Counted from the stretch's first letter, positions 1 through 6,215 are shown. The stretch: 9,024 nt of DNA from PVC group bacterium (GCA_003567805.1 PWYP01000106.1:1-9024); one strand, 5' to 3'. The notes: generated by a model from the letters alone, not told the origin. Made by a program: numbers and translations.

Positions 1-376
1 CCCGAATTCTGCCAATCGTCTCATCAACCGTATAACCATCGGCAATGGCAGCATCATTACCAACACAATGAACCTCAAGCCGCTCTTTGGTTACAATCTG
101 ACGCCCGGGAATCACAAATAACGGTGGAACACCCTGTCCAAAACGCACGATAATGCTGCGTCCCCCTTCCAATACCTCACGCCCCAGCACGTACGAGCTC
201 TCCGCTACCCCCATATCACGCAATGCTGCAAAAAAGTGGCAGTCATGCCTCTCTGTCAAACAGGCTACAGGCACCGCATCAGGAGCCAAGACATGCAATC
301 GCTCCGCGCAAAGTCGCAAGATTTTACCCGCGTCATATTGCGGATACATATGCACATGGGTGTCCACGATCATCAT
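1..376 (-). CDS. Metal-dependent hydrolase-like protein, 3' end outside window
   Basis: This open frame runs leftward off the window, giving about 125 N-terminal residues. It begins MMIVDTHVHMYPQYD. The DTHVHxYP stretch right after the start is the usual first metal-binding HxH strand of TIM-barrel amidohydrolase or PHP-like enzymes, so a metal-dependent hydrolase is the likely class; the substrate cannot be told. I chose the ATG ending at 376 because an AGGAG Shine-Dalgarno lies at 386-390, nine bases upstream, overlapping the stop of yifB. A second ATG follows directly at 371-373. The 13-nt gap after yifB implies cotranscription. No stop interrupts the visible frame, and the later part (around VGNDAAIADGYTVDET) shows no motif I recognise. 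The coding call is fairly safe; the functional class is an inference from the N-terminal motif only. Confidence 0.72.
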   Translation of the reverse strand, partial: MMIVDTHVHMYPQYDAGKILRLCAERLHVLAPDAVPVACLTERHDCHFFAALRDMGVAESSYVLGREVLEGGRSIIVRFGQGVPPLFVIPGRQIVTKERLEVHCVGNDAAIADGYTVDETIGRIR

Positions 377-389
377 CGCATAAAACTCC

Positions 390-1928
390 TTATAGCGGTC
401 GATCCAGCGTACGGTATTGAATTGCTTCCGAAATGTGTTGCGGTCCAATTTCGTCAGCTCCATCCAAATCAGCTATCGTACGCGAAACCTTAAGAATCCG
501 ATCATAAGCACGCGCACTAAAATGATATTCCCGAATCGCCATTTTCAGTAACTCTGCAGCATCGGGTGTAGGGCAGCAATAATGCTGTACCTGTTTCGTA
601 CTCATATCTGCATTGCAATGAATCCGACGCTTGCTCCGCGCTTCTGCAAATCGCTGGCGCTGGACACCCCGCGCCACCAAGGCTCGTTCCCGCATCCGCA
701 TAGAAGGTTCCCCAGGTGCCAAGGCTGAAAGTTCTTCATACTGCATAGCCGGCACTTCGATATGAATATCAATCCGATCCAGCAATGGCCCCGAGATCTT
801 ACTTCGATATCTGGCAATCTGACGCGGGGCACATCGGCACTCTCGACTCGGATCACTGTAAAAACCGCACGGACACGGATTCATCGCTGCCACTAGCATA
901 AAATCGCAAGGGAATGTGACCGTTGTTGCTGCGCGTGAAATCGTAACCACGCCATCTTCCAATGGCTGCCGCAATACCTCTAACACATTGCGATGAAACT
1001 CCGGCAATTCATCCAGAAACAAAACCCCCCGATGCGCCAGACTTACCTCTCCCGGCACAGGATGCGCCCCACCACCAAGAAGGCCTGCATCCGAAATCGT
1101 ATGATGCGGGGAACGGAACGGACGATGCTCCACCAAGGCCGCATGGGCAGGCAACGTACCCGCAATACTATGAATTTTTGTAACCTCCAACGCCTCCTCC
1201 AAGGAAAGCGGCGGCAGAATCGAAGCAATCCGTTTTGCTAGCATCGTCTTCCCTGTACCTGGCGGGCCCACCATCAAAATGTTGTGCCCTCCAGCAACGG
1301 CCACTTCAATTGCGCGCCGCGCCTGCTCCTGGCCCTTTACATCCACATAGTCCGCCTCATGCTCAAGTAAGGCCCCAAAAACACTGTCCACATCCACCAC
1401 ACAAGGAGAAACATTTTGCGTGCCAGCCAGAAAATCTGCAGCCTCGCGTAGATTCTGTACGGGAAACACATCAATGCCATCCACCACGGCTGCCTCTTCC
1501 GCATTCACCGCCGGAACAATCACACCGCGCTTACCCATTTCCCGCGCCTTTAGCGCCACCGGCAAAACGCCCTTCACGCGACGCACTTCCCCGCTCAGGG
1601 CAAGCTCCCCCAGCATCACATAATCCTCAAGCGTCTCAGCCGTGATTTCTCCCTGGGCCGCCAGAATGCCAATCGCAATCGGCAAATCGTAAACCGGGCC
1701 TTCCTTCTTGATATCGGCAGGTGCAAGATTGATCGTCGTCCGCCCCATCGGCGTCATGAAACCGGAATTCGTCAGTGCGGTGTAAACGCGGTCCTTGCTC
1801 TCCTTCACCGCCGCATCCGGCAACCCAACCGTTACCACCTGCGGATCCCCATGCCCCGCATTCACCTCAATCTCAACCGAGAATGCATCAACACCCTGAA
1901 CGGCTCCAGAATACACTTTAGATAACAT
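390..1928 (-). CDS. yifB: YifB/ComM-family AAA+ ATPase (Mg-chelatase-like)
   Basis: The 512-residue protein is full length for the YifB/ComM family. An N-terminal ChlI/Lon-like domain covers roughly residues 20-140. The Mg-chelatase-type AAA+ core follows, with Walker A GPPGTGKT at 221-228 and Walker B LFLDE at 303-307. A cysteine-rich insertion NPCPCGFY...CRC (C352, C354, C364, C366) and an SGPLLDRIDIHIEV segment precede the C-terminal Mg_chelatase_C domain. In naturally transformable bacteria ComM is a hexameric DNA helicase that promotes branch migration during recombination of incoming DNA. Members in other bacteria are often unstudied, so the same role here is inferred. The ATG at 1926-1928 is preceded by AGGGG at 1935-1939, overlapping the toxin stop codon, so translation may be coupled to the toxin gene. 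A damaged copy of the 5' part lies upstream at 2622-2987. Confidence 0.96.
   Translation of the reverse strand: MLSKVYSGAVQGVDAFSVEIEVNAGHGDPQVVTVGLPDAAVKESKDRVYTALTNSGFMTPMGRTTINLAPADIKKEGPVYDLPIAIGILAAQGEITAETLEDYVMLGELALSGEVRRVKGVLPVALKAREMGKRGVIVPAVNAEEAAVVDGIDVFPVQNLREAADFLAGTQNVSPCVVDVDSVFGALLEHEADYVDVKGQEQARRAIEVAVAGGHNILMVGPPGTGKTMLAKRIASILPPLSLEEALEVTKIHSIAGTLPAHAALVEHRPFRSPHHTISDAGLLGGGAHPVPGEVSLAHRGVLFLDELPEFHRNVLEVLRQPLEDGVVTISRAATTVTFPCDFMLVAAMNPCPCGFYSDPSRECRCAPRQIARYRSKISGPLLDRIDIHIEVPAMQYEELSALAPGEPSMRMRERALVARGVQRQRFAEARSKRRIHCNADMSTKQVQHYCCPTPDAAELLKMAIREYHFSARAYDRILKVSRTIADLDGADEIGPQHISEAIQYRTLDRPL
1501..1509. repeat. 9-bp direct repeat GCATTCACC, copy 1 (in yifB)
   Basis: One of two identical 9-mers inside intact yifB, 357 bp apart and in the same reading frame; both encode Val-Asn-Ala on the minus strand. 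They are exactly the endpoints of the deletion seen in the yifB relic. Confidence 0.85.
1858..1866. repeat. 9-bp direct repeat GCATTCACC, copy 2 (in yifB)
   Basis: Second copy, near the yifB 5' end. Recombination or replication slippage between this and copy 1 would produce the structure of the relic. Confidence 0.85.
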
Positions 1929-1937
1929 CTCTAGCCC

Positions 1938-2309
1938 CTAATCAGCATGGATGATTGACTCGATCTTCTTGTCAAATGTAAAGATTTTATCCGCACGTTT
2001 CTGGTGGTACGCGCATAAAAGGGCATCTACAAAGTCGACATTCTTCTGCATGAATAAATCCAGAGCCATACCACTGATGGCGGAATCCGTAGTATCGACA
2101 TTTTCACGTTCCAGCAAAGTCTTCAGCAATTCAACAATCTCACTTCTCGAAACCTTGTATACGCCCAACAGAACGTAGACGATTTCGCACATGACTTCGA
2201 AAGACAAATATAGTTTCTCGTTTTCAATGATTTGCGTGGCTTTCTCAGAGAGTTCCGCATGATCATCTAGCAAATAACGAAGAACAACATTGGCATCAAC
2301 TCTGTTCAT
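1938..2309 (-). CDS. vapC: PIN-domain toxin, VapC type
   Basis: This is a 123-residue PIN-domain ribonuclease. The four acidic positions expected of VapC are visible: D5 in VDANVVLRYLLDD, E42 in CEIVYVLL, D95 in VDFVDALLCAY and D113 in FTFDKK. VapC toxins are Mg-dependent RNases that cleave tRNA or rRNA and are neutralised by a cognate antitoxin. The ATG at 2307-2309 is preferred over a non-ATG codon four codons upstream because it gives MNRVDANVV, the usual PIN start, and GGAG lies at 2314-2317. It overlaps the antitoxin 3' end by 14 nt, and its TAG stop overlaps the yifB Shine-Dalgarno. Two 60-base lines counted here (1951-2010, 2101-2160) are about 38% GC, against 65% for one line of yifB (1801-1860), which hints at a separate origin. 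Confidence 0.88.
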   Translation of the reverse strand: MNRVDANVVLRYLLDDHAELSEKATQIIENEKLYLSFEVMCEIVYVLLGVYKVSRSEIVELLKTLLERENVDTTDSAISGMALDLFMQKNVDFVDALLCAYHQKRADKIFTFDKKIESIIHAD

Positions 2310-2535
2310 GCTTCTCCACAACAGCCGTAGCCCATGCCGTTTTTTCCAATGAAACGAGAGCTTTGTCCGCGTAATGGCTCAACTTGCCTCGCAACGACTT
2401 ACTTTCCCTTGAAGGCGCTCGTGGTGGCACTTCCTGCAACAACGTAATCAATACATGCGCGTGGGATGGCAATTTAGTCGCGTCATATCCCTTAACAACG
2501 CCATTCTCAATATCGGCCTCAAATGTCGCATACAT
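2296..2535 (-). CDS. Antitoxin of the VapBC-type pair (AF2212-like)
   Basis: This 79-residue protein lies directly upstream of, and overlaps by 14 nt, the PIN toxin, the usual antitoxin-first order. Its N-terminus, MYATFEADIENGVVKGYDATKLPSHAHVLITLLQEV, has the short beta-hairpin pattern (xAxxENGVxKxxxxxxLPxxxxVxITL) of AF2212-like antitoxins. The basic C-terminal part (SKSLRGKLSHYADKALVSLEKTAWA) would be the toxin-binding helix, by analogy with VapB proteins. The frame stays open upstream, but the ATG at 2533-2535 is clearly the start: a perfect AGGAGG lies at 2542-2547, six bases away. A promoter-like pair and a small palindrome sit just upstream. The family assignment is moderate; the antitoxin role rests on position as much as on sequence. 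Confidence 0.8.
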   Translation of the reverse strand: MYATFEADIENGVVKGYDATKLPSHAHVLITLLQEVPPRAPSRESKSLRGKLSHYADKALVSLEKTAWATAVVEKHEQS

Positions 2536-2541
2536 CAGGCG

Positions 2542-2547
2542 CCTCCT
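2542..2547 (-). promoter_or_regulatory. Strong Shine-Dalgarno of the antitoxin gene
   Basis: AGGAGG on the minus strand, six bases before the ATG at 2533-2535. It fixes the antitoxin start against a longer upstream frame. It is stronger than the site before the toxin, as expected if antitoxin must be made in excess. Confidence 0.8.
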
Positions 2548-2549
2548 AT

Positions 2550-2566
2550 TTTCAAATTCTCTGAAA
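2550..2566. promoter_or_regulatory. Candidate operator palindrome at the antitoxin promoter
   Basis: TTTCA-N7-TGAAA lies between the predicted -10 box and the antitoxin Shine-Dalgarno, across the expected transcription start. CAAATT also occurs twice here (2553-2558 and 2567-2572). The position suits autoregulation by a toxin-antitoxin complex, but the arms are only 5 bp and AF2212-like antitoxins are not established DNA binders, so this is weak. Confidence 0.25.
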
Positions 2567-2567
2567 C

Positions 2568-2596
2568 AAATTACCCAAAACGAGCTAATATGCCAA
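2568..2596 (-). promoter_or_regulatory. Predicted sigma70 promoter of the toxin-antitoxin operon
   Basis: On the minus strand, a -35 box TTGGCA (2591-2596) and a -10 box TAATTT (2568-2573) are separated by exactly 17 bases. They match TTGACA at five of six positions and TATAAT at four of six. Predicted transcription would start near 2561 and give a leader of about 26 nt before the antitoxin ATG. Because vapC, yifB and the hydrolase follow with little spacing, this promoter may also drive yifB. Confidence 0.5.
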
Positions 2597-2621
2597 GGCA
2601 ATACGGGACAACCATGATTAA

Positions 2622-2987
2622 TTAAGCGGCTTTTGCTTCCCGCCAAATTCCAACATATGTTTTCAATACCATTCCTGGTGGGCCCCCCATCAAAATGTTG
2701 TGCCCCCCGGCAACCGCCACTTCAATTGCGCGCCGCGCCTGCTCCTGGCCCTTCACATCCACATAGTCCGCCTCATGCTCAAGTAAGGCCCCAAAAACAC
2801 TGTCCACATCCACCACACAAGGAGAAACATTTTGCGTGCCAGCCAGAAAATCTGCAGCCTCGCGCAGATTCCGTATGGGAAACACATCAATGCCATCCAC
2901 CACGGCCGCTTCTTCCGCATTCACCTCGATCTCAACCGAGAATGCATCAACACCCTGAACGGCTCCAGAATACACCTTCGAAAAAGT
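2622..2987 (-). pseudogene. yifB: Truncated, internally deleted copy of yifB
   Basis: This is a relic of the intact yifB gene in the same orientation. Bases 2674-2925 match 1258-1509 with 11 differences in 252 (8 of them synonymous), and the next roughly 50 bases match the yifB 5' end from 1867 with one difference. The 357 bp between the two GCATTCACC repeats of yifB (1501-1509 and 1858-1866) are missing and one repeat remains at 2917-2925. The loss is 119 codons, in frame, removing residues 25-143. The codon aligned to the yifB ATG reads ACT (2985-2987), although AAGGAG remains at 2993-2998. Homology ends after GPPG of Walker A; about 17 unrelated codons follow to the stop at 2622. With no lysine-loop, no Walker B and no start codon, it cannot make a working ATPase. 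Confidence 0.88.
2917..2925. repeat. 9-bp repeat GCATTCACC, single copy at the deletion junction
   Basis: Only one repeat remains here. Sequence to its left matches yifB left of copy 1, and sequence to its right matches yifB right of copy 2, so it marks the deletion joint. Confidence 0.85.
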
Positions 2988-3066
2988 CCTCGCTCCTTAT
3001 GTAAAATCAAATCTTCAGCAAACGTAACGGGAGTTTAAGATAAATGCAACAATCGGTATGCTATAA

Positions 3067-4620
3067 TCAGCAAGGAATCGCTGCAGGATTCTGCCGAATA
3101 CGAGCAGCTTGCTGACGGATCAACGTCTTTTCGTCGTCCGATATTTTATCAAGGTTGCGCAACTGCAAAGACATTCGCTGATTTCCCGAAAGCTTGCGTT
3201 CATGCTGCTGCAATGAATCCCAGTAAAGCACCGTGAACGGACACGCTCCCGGCCCTGTGCGTATTGCCGGATTACAGGCGCACTTCTTGCAGTAGTTACT
3301 CATGCGATCGATATACTTACCCGTCGCCAGATAGGGTTTCGAGGCCATTAGCCCACCATCCGCGTATTGCGACATGCCTAACGTGTTCGGCAACTCTACC
3401 CACTCGACTGCATCCACGTAAACAGCGAGATACCATTCGTGCACCTTGCGTGGATCCACCCCCAGCAACAACGCATATAATCCCGTCACCATCAACCGCT
3501 GAATATGATGTGCATATCCATGACGTAACGTTTGCCCTAGGGCTTCACGCAGACAAACAAGCTCCGTTTCGCCCGTCCAATAGAAATCAGGCAACGCCCC
3601 ATGCAGATCCAGAAAATTACGTTCCAAGTATTCCGGCATAAAGGTCCAGTAAATATTGCGGACATACTCGCGCCACCCCAACACCTGCCGAATGAATCCC
3701 TCCACGGCAGGCAATGCAGCGTGCCCCTCTTTACCCACTTGTTCCACGCGCTTGATCAGTCGCATGGGATCCAATAATTTTAGATTCAAAGCGGAACTAA
3801 GCAAAGAGTGATACAGCCAAGGTTGCCCCGTCCACATCGCATCCTGATATTGTCCAAATTGCACAAGATGCTTCTCCACAAATACATCTTCGACTTTTGC
3901 CGCGTCTCCCGCAGTAACCGCCCAGCAAAATTCCTTCAGACTACCGGGATGCGAGGCAAAGCGCGTTTCAACTAGCGCCAAAACATCCTGCGTAATACGA
4001 TCGGGTTTAATCCCCGGCCCCGAACCGGGATCGGATGGCCCGTCTTTGCCGAAATGACCGCGATTTTCCTTATCGAAATTCCACACTCCCCCAACGGGCT
4101 CTCCGTTATCCATGAGAAGTCCGGTTTTCTTGCGTTGCTCCCGATAGAAATACTCCATCCGGAGCACCTTGCGTTTTTTTGCATATTCAGCAAAATCCGT
4201 TGGATCACTTATAAAATGTCGATCGGGAAATACCTGTAATGGAATATCGTGTTTGCGGCATACCTTGCCCAAACCATGCTCTATGCGCCATTCTCCCGGC
4301 TTCGTTACATGTACGGCTGCTGGTGACAATTCTTTAAGAGCTTTTGACAACAATTCTTCAAGACGGCATGTTCCTTTTTGATCATCAAGAGCATGATAAT
4401 GAATCGGCCAACCATCCTTGCGACAGTCTTCCGCAAAATGACGCATCGCCGATAAGAAAAGAGCGATACGCTGTTTGTCTGACCACACATATTCACCAGC
4501 CTCAAAATCGGATTCCGCCATCCATATCCGATCGTGTCCGGGATCAAAACGATCAAACACAGCTGCATCCCGATTCAATTGATCACCAAAGATAACGACA
4601 AGATTTCTTACCATTTTCAT
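3067..4620 (-). CDS. phrB: FeS-cluster photolyase/cryptochrome (PhrB/CryPro type)
   Basis: The 517-residue protein belongs to the FeS bacterial cryptochrome/photolyase group (formerly 'deoxyribodipyrimidine photolyase-related'). Those enzymes carry FAD and a 4Fe-4S cluster and repair (6-4) photoproducts in light. The N-terminus NLVVIFGDQLN and EYVWSDKQRIALFLSAMRHF are typical. Counting from the ATG at 4618-4620, the likely cluster ligands are C356, C444, C447 and C460, the same spacing as C350, C438, C441 and C454 recalled for Agrobacterium PhrB. The paired histidines of YAHHIQRLM fall at 371-372, again offset by six from the PhrB active-site pair. I chose this ATG because GGAAAG lies about five bases upstream; the frame extends five codons further only to a TTG. 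The gene is divergent from the pterin dehydratase, with 104 bp between them. Confidence 0.93.
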   Translation of the reverse strand: MKMVRNLVVIFGDQLNRDAAVFDRFDPGHDRIWMAESDFEAGEYVWSDKQRIALFLSAMRHFAEDCRKDGWPIHYHALDDQKGTCRLEELLSKALKELSPAAVHVTKPGEWRIEHGLGKVCRKHDIPLQVFPDRHFISDPTDFAEYAKKRKVLRMEYFYREQRKKTGLLMDNGEPVGGVWNFDKENRGHFGKDGPSDPGSGPGIKPDRITQDVLALVETRFASHPGSLKEFCWAVTAGDAAKVEDVFVEKHLVQFGQYQDAMWTGQPWLYHSLLSSALNLKLLDPMRLIKRVEQVGKEGHAALPAVEGFIRQVLGWREYVRNIYWTFMPEYLERNFLDLHGALPDFYWTGETELVCLREALGQTLRHGYAHHIQRLMVTGLYALLLGVDPRKVHEWYLAVYVDAVEWVELPNTLGMSQYADGGLMASKPYLATGKYIDRMSNYCKKCACNPAIRTGPGACPFTVLYWDSLQQHERKLSGNQRMSLQLRNLDKISDDEKTLIRQQAARIRQNPAAIPC

Positions 4621-4724
4621 ACAAGCTTTCCGCAATATTATGCAAAGCTACCATAAATCATGCTGTAATGTGCAGCGCCTTGATGCTAATTGTAATAAAT
4701 GACACATAAAAATGGGTAACAAAA

Positions 4725-5060
4725 ATGAAAAAAACATGCGATTTATCGGAACGTGAGTGTATTCCTTGCAAGGGAGGCGTACCACCACTGCCGCCACCCC
4801 AACAGCAAGAGCTGCTGAAGCAACTTCCCGAAGGTTGGAGCGTGGTTGCAGAACATCATCTCGAAAAAACATTTCATTTCACAGATTTTCAACAAGCGCT
4901 AGCCTTTACGAATCTAGCAGGACAAATTGCCGAAAATCAAAACCACCATCCCGAAATCACGTTAACCTGGGGGCTTGTCACCATCCGCATTTGGACCCAC
5001 AAGATTGACGGACTCACCGAAAGCGATTTTATTCTAGCTGCCAAAATTGACGCGCAATAA
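4725..5060 (+). CDS. Pterin-4a-carbinolamine dehydratase (PCD/DCoH family)
   Basis: The 111-residue protein is normal length for bacterial PCD, which dehydrates 4a-hydroxytetrahydrobiopterin so the pterin cofactor can be recycled after aromatic amino acid hydroxylation. The catalytic block ENQNHHPEITLTW, then TIRIWTHKIDGLTESD, carries the expected His-His-Pro, the following His and the Asp. The N-terminal CIPCKGGVPPL is common in bacterial members. The ATG at 4725 is preceded by GGGTAAC, a weak ribosome site. No phenylalanine hydroxylase is in view, so the physiological pterin is unknown; stand-alone PCDs have been linked to other pterin pathways, including molybdopterin. An AEC permease follows after 18 nt and a photolyase lies divergently upstream. 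Confidence 0.93.
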   Translation: MKKTCDLSERECIPCKGGVPPLPPPQQQELLKQLPEGWSVVAEHHLEKTFHFTDFQQALAFTNLAGQIAENQNHHPEITLTWGLVTIRIWTHKIDGLTESDFILAAKIDAQ

Positions 5061-5078
5061 CATTTCCAAAGTAAACAT

Positions 5079-6038
5079 ATGATTGCCATTATCCTTCGTA
5101 TCCTAGCAACCTTTCTCATGATCGGTGTCGGTTTCCTTGCTCGGCGTAAAGGCCAGATCACCAATGAAACCACCCGCCAACTATCGCATCTCCTCACAAC
5201 GTTCTTTTACCCCGCTCTCATTTTTACTTCCATGACCCGCAATTTCGACTTACAGAGCCTTGGAAAATACTGGGTACTGCCCGTCGGCGGTTTCGCAATC
5301 ATGCTACTGGGATTTTGCCTTGGCATCATAATTGAAAAATGTATTCACAAACCCACGCCCGGAAGTGAAAATGCTTTCTTGTTCCAATGTACAATTAACA
5401 ACTACTCGTTCCTGCCCTTGCCCATTGCCCTGATGCTGTGGGGAGAGGACATCGGATTGGCAGGCATCATTTTCACTTCGCTAGGCTCCGAAATAGCACT
5501 TTGGACGCTTGGACTTTTTGCCATTTCAGGACGCCGTGTAAACGCAGCCAGCCTCAAAAGAATTGTCAGTCCCCCACTAATCACTATAGCGGTGTCGATT
5601 GCATGGATTGTCATGCGCGACACGCTTCCAAGCTCTTTGATGGGCTTTCTCATGCTACCTGCATTGTCCAAACCATCCGAGGCTGTAATCGACGCGATGC
5701 GTATGCTAGGATCTGCCACCATACCGATAGCCATGGTAATGGCGGGGAGCCGTATGGCTGGTCTACATCCGAAACACCTATTTTCTACCGACAAGAATAT
5801 TGTTGCGGCCCTACGTTTGGTAGTTGTGCCAGGGCTGGTAGTGGCCGTGCTATCGGTACTACCTATTTCCCATGAAATCCGACGGACATTATTGCTAGTT
5901 GCCACTATGCCATCAGCCGTAGCTAGCGTCATTTTTGCGGAACTTTACAATGAGGACGCTGAATTCGCTGCCGCCTGCATCCTACTGACGCATATCCTCT
6001 GTATTCCAACCATCCCTCTATGGATGCTTCTCGCCTAG
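5079..6038 (+). CDS. AEC-family permease (auxin efflux carrier type)
   Basis: The 319-residue integral membrane protein is normal length for the AEC family. About ten hydrophobic segments are visible, including residues 3-20, 40-55, 68-90, 104-150, 168-185, 225-245, 260-280 and 288-318. Family-like features include the LARRKGQIT loop after the first helix, LSHLLTTFFYPALIFTSM, the NNYSFLPLPIALMLWG segment and a C-terminal TMPSAVASVIFAELY. AEC proteins are secondary carriers for organic anions such as malate or malonate; the substrate here is unknown. The ATG at 5079 lies 18 nt after the dehydratase stop with no obvious Shine-Dalgarno, which suggests an operon and perhaps coupled translation, without implying a shared function. 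Confidence 0.92.
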   Translation: MIAIILRILATFLMIGVGFLARRKGQITNETTRQLSHLLTTFFYPALIFTSMTRNFDLQSLGKYWVLPVGGFAIMLLGFCLGIIIEKCIHKPTPGSENAFLFQCTINNYSFLPLPIALMLWGEDIGLAGIIFTSLGSEIALWTLGLFAISGRRVNAASLKRIVSPPLITIAVSIAWIVMRDTLPSSLMGFLMLPALSKPSEAVIDAMRMLGSATIPIAMVMAGSRMAGLHPKHLFSTDKNIVAALRLVVVPGLVVAVLSVLPISHEIRRTLLLVATMPSAVASVIFAELYNEDAEFAAACILLTHILCIPTIPLWMLLA

Positions 6039-6051
6039 CCAAAAACAAAAC

Positions 6052-6080
6052 TTGAATCCCATGCCCGCATGCAGTACTTT
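6052..6080 (+). promoter_or_regulatory. Possible promoter of the tRNA-Leu gene
   Basis: TTGAAT (6052-6057) and TACTTT (6075-6080) are 17 bases apart and lie about 50 bases before the tRNA. The spacing is ideal, but the boxes match consensus at only four and three of six positions. An inverted repeat ATGCAGT/ACTGCAT (6069-6075 and 6086-6092, 10-base loop) overlaps the -10. A further short hairpin GCGTC/GACGC lies at 6100-6114. Neither hairpin is followed by a T-run, so I do not call a terminator for the permease gene. Confidence 0.25.
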
Positions 6081-6127
6081 TCCCAACTGCATCACAAAGG
6101 CGTCATCCAGACGCGACAGACACATAT

Positions 6128-6215
6128 GCTCGGGTGGTGAAATGGCAGACACGCCAGCTTGAGGGGCTGGTGGGCATTATTGCCCGTGGAGGTTCGAGTC
6201 CTCTCCCGAGCACCA
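6128..6215 (+). tRNA. tRNA-Leu (anticodon GAG)
   Basis: This 88-base gene folds as a class II tRNA. The acceptor stem GCTCGGG (6128-6134) pairs with CCCGAGC (6205-6211). The anticodon stem CCAGC/GCTGG (6154-6158, 6166-6170) encloses loop TTGAGGG with GAG at 6161-6163. A long variable arm with GGGC/GCCC follows, as in tRNA-Leu. The T arm has loop TTCGAGT (6193-6199) on a 5-bp stem. The CCA end is encoded (6213-6215). The D-arm sequence TGGTGAAATGGCAGACAC closely resembles E. coli tRNA-Leu. GAG reads CTC and CTT codons. Confidence 0.97.

Noticed and set aside
1235..1645. 136-codon plus-strand open frame opposite yifB
   Set aside because: Pro/His-rich, low-complexity product antisense to a clearly conserved gene; a similar frame also appears opposite the relic (2633-3004), as expected from a copied shadow.
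2622..2975. Relic of yifB as a real small protein starting at GTG 2975
   Set aside because: The start codon aligned to yifB is lost, the GTG is 17 nt from the ribosome site, and the product would lack the Walker A lysine and everything after it.
3021..3050. Possible minus-strand promoter before the yifB relic (TTGCAT, 17 bases, TACGTT)
   Set aside because: The -10 box is poor; kept only as a remote possibility.
3062..3067. TATAAT on the plus strand
   Set aside because: No -35-like box at the right distance, and no plus-strand gene follows for 1.6 kb.
5402..5932. 176-codon minus-strand open frame inside the permease gene
   Set aside because: Antisense to a well-supported membrane protein, with no recognisable domain.
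6069..6114. Two short hairpins before the tRNA as a terminator of the permease operon
   Set aside because: Neither is followed by a T-run; described with the tRNA promoter candidate instead.
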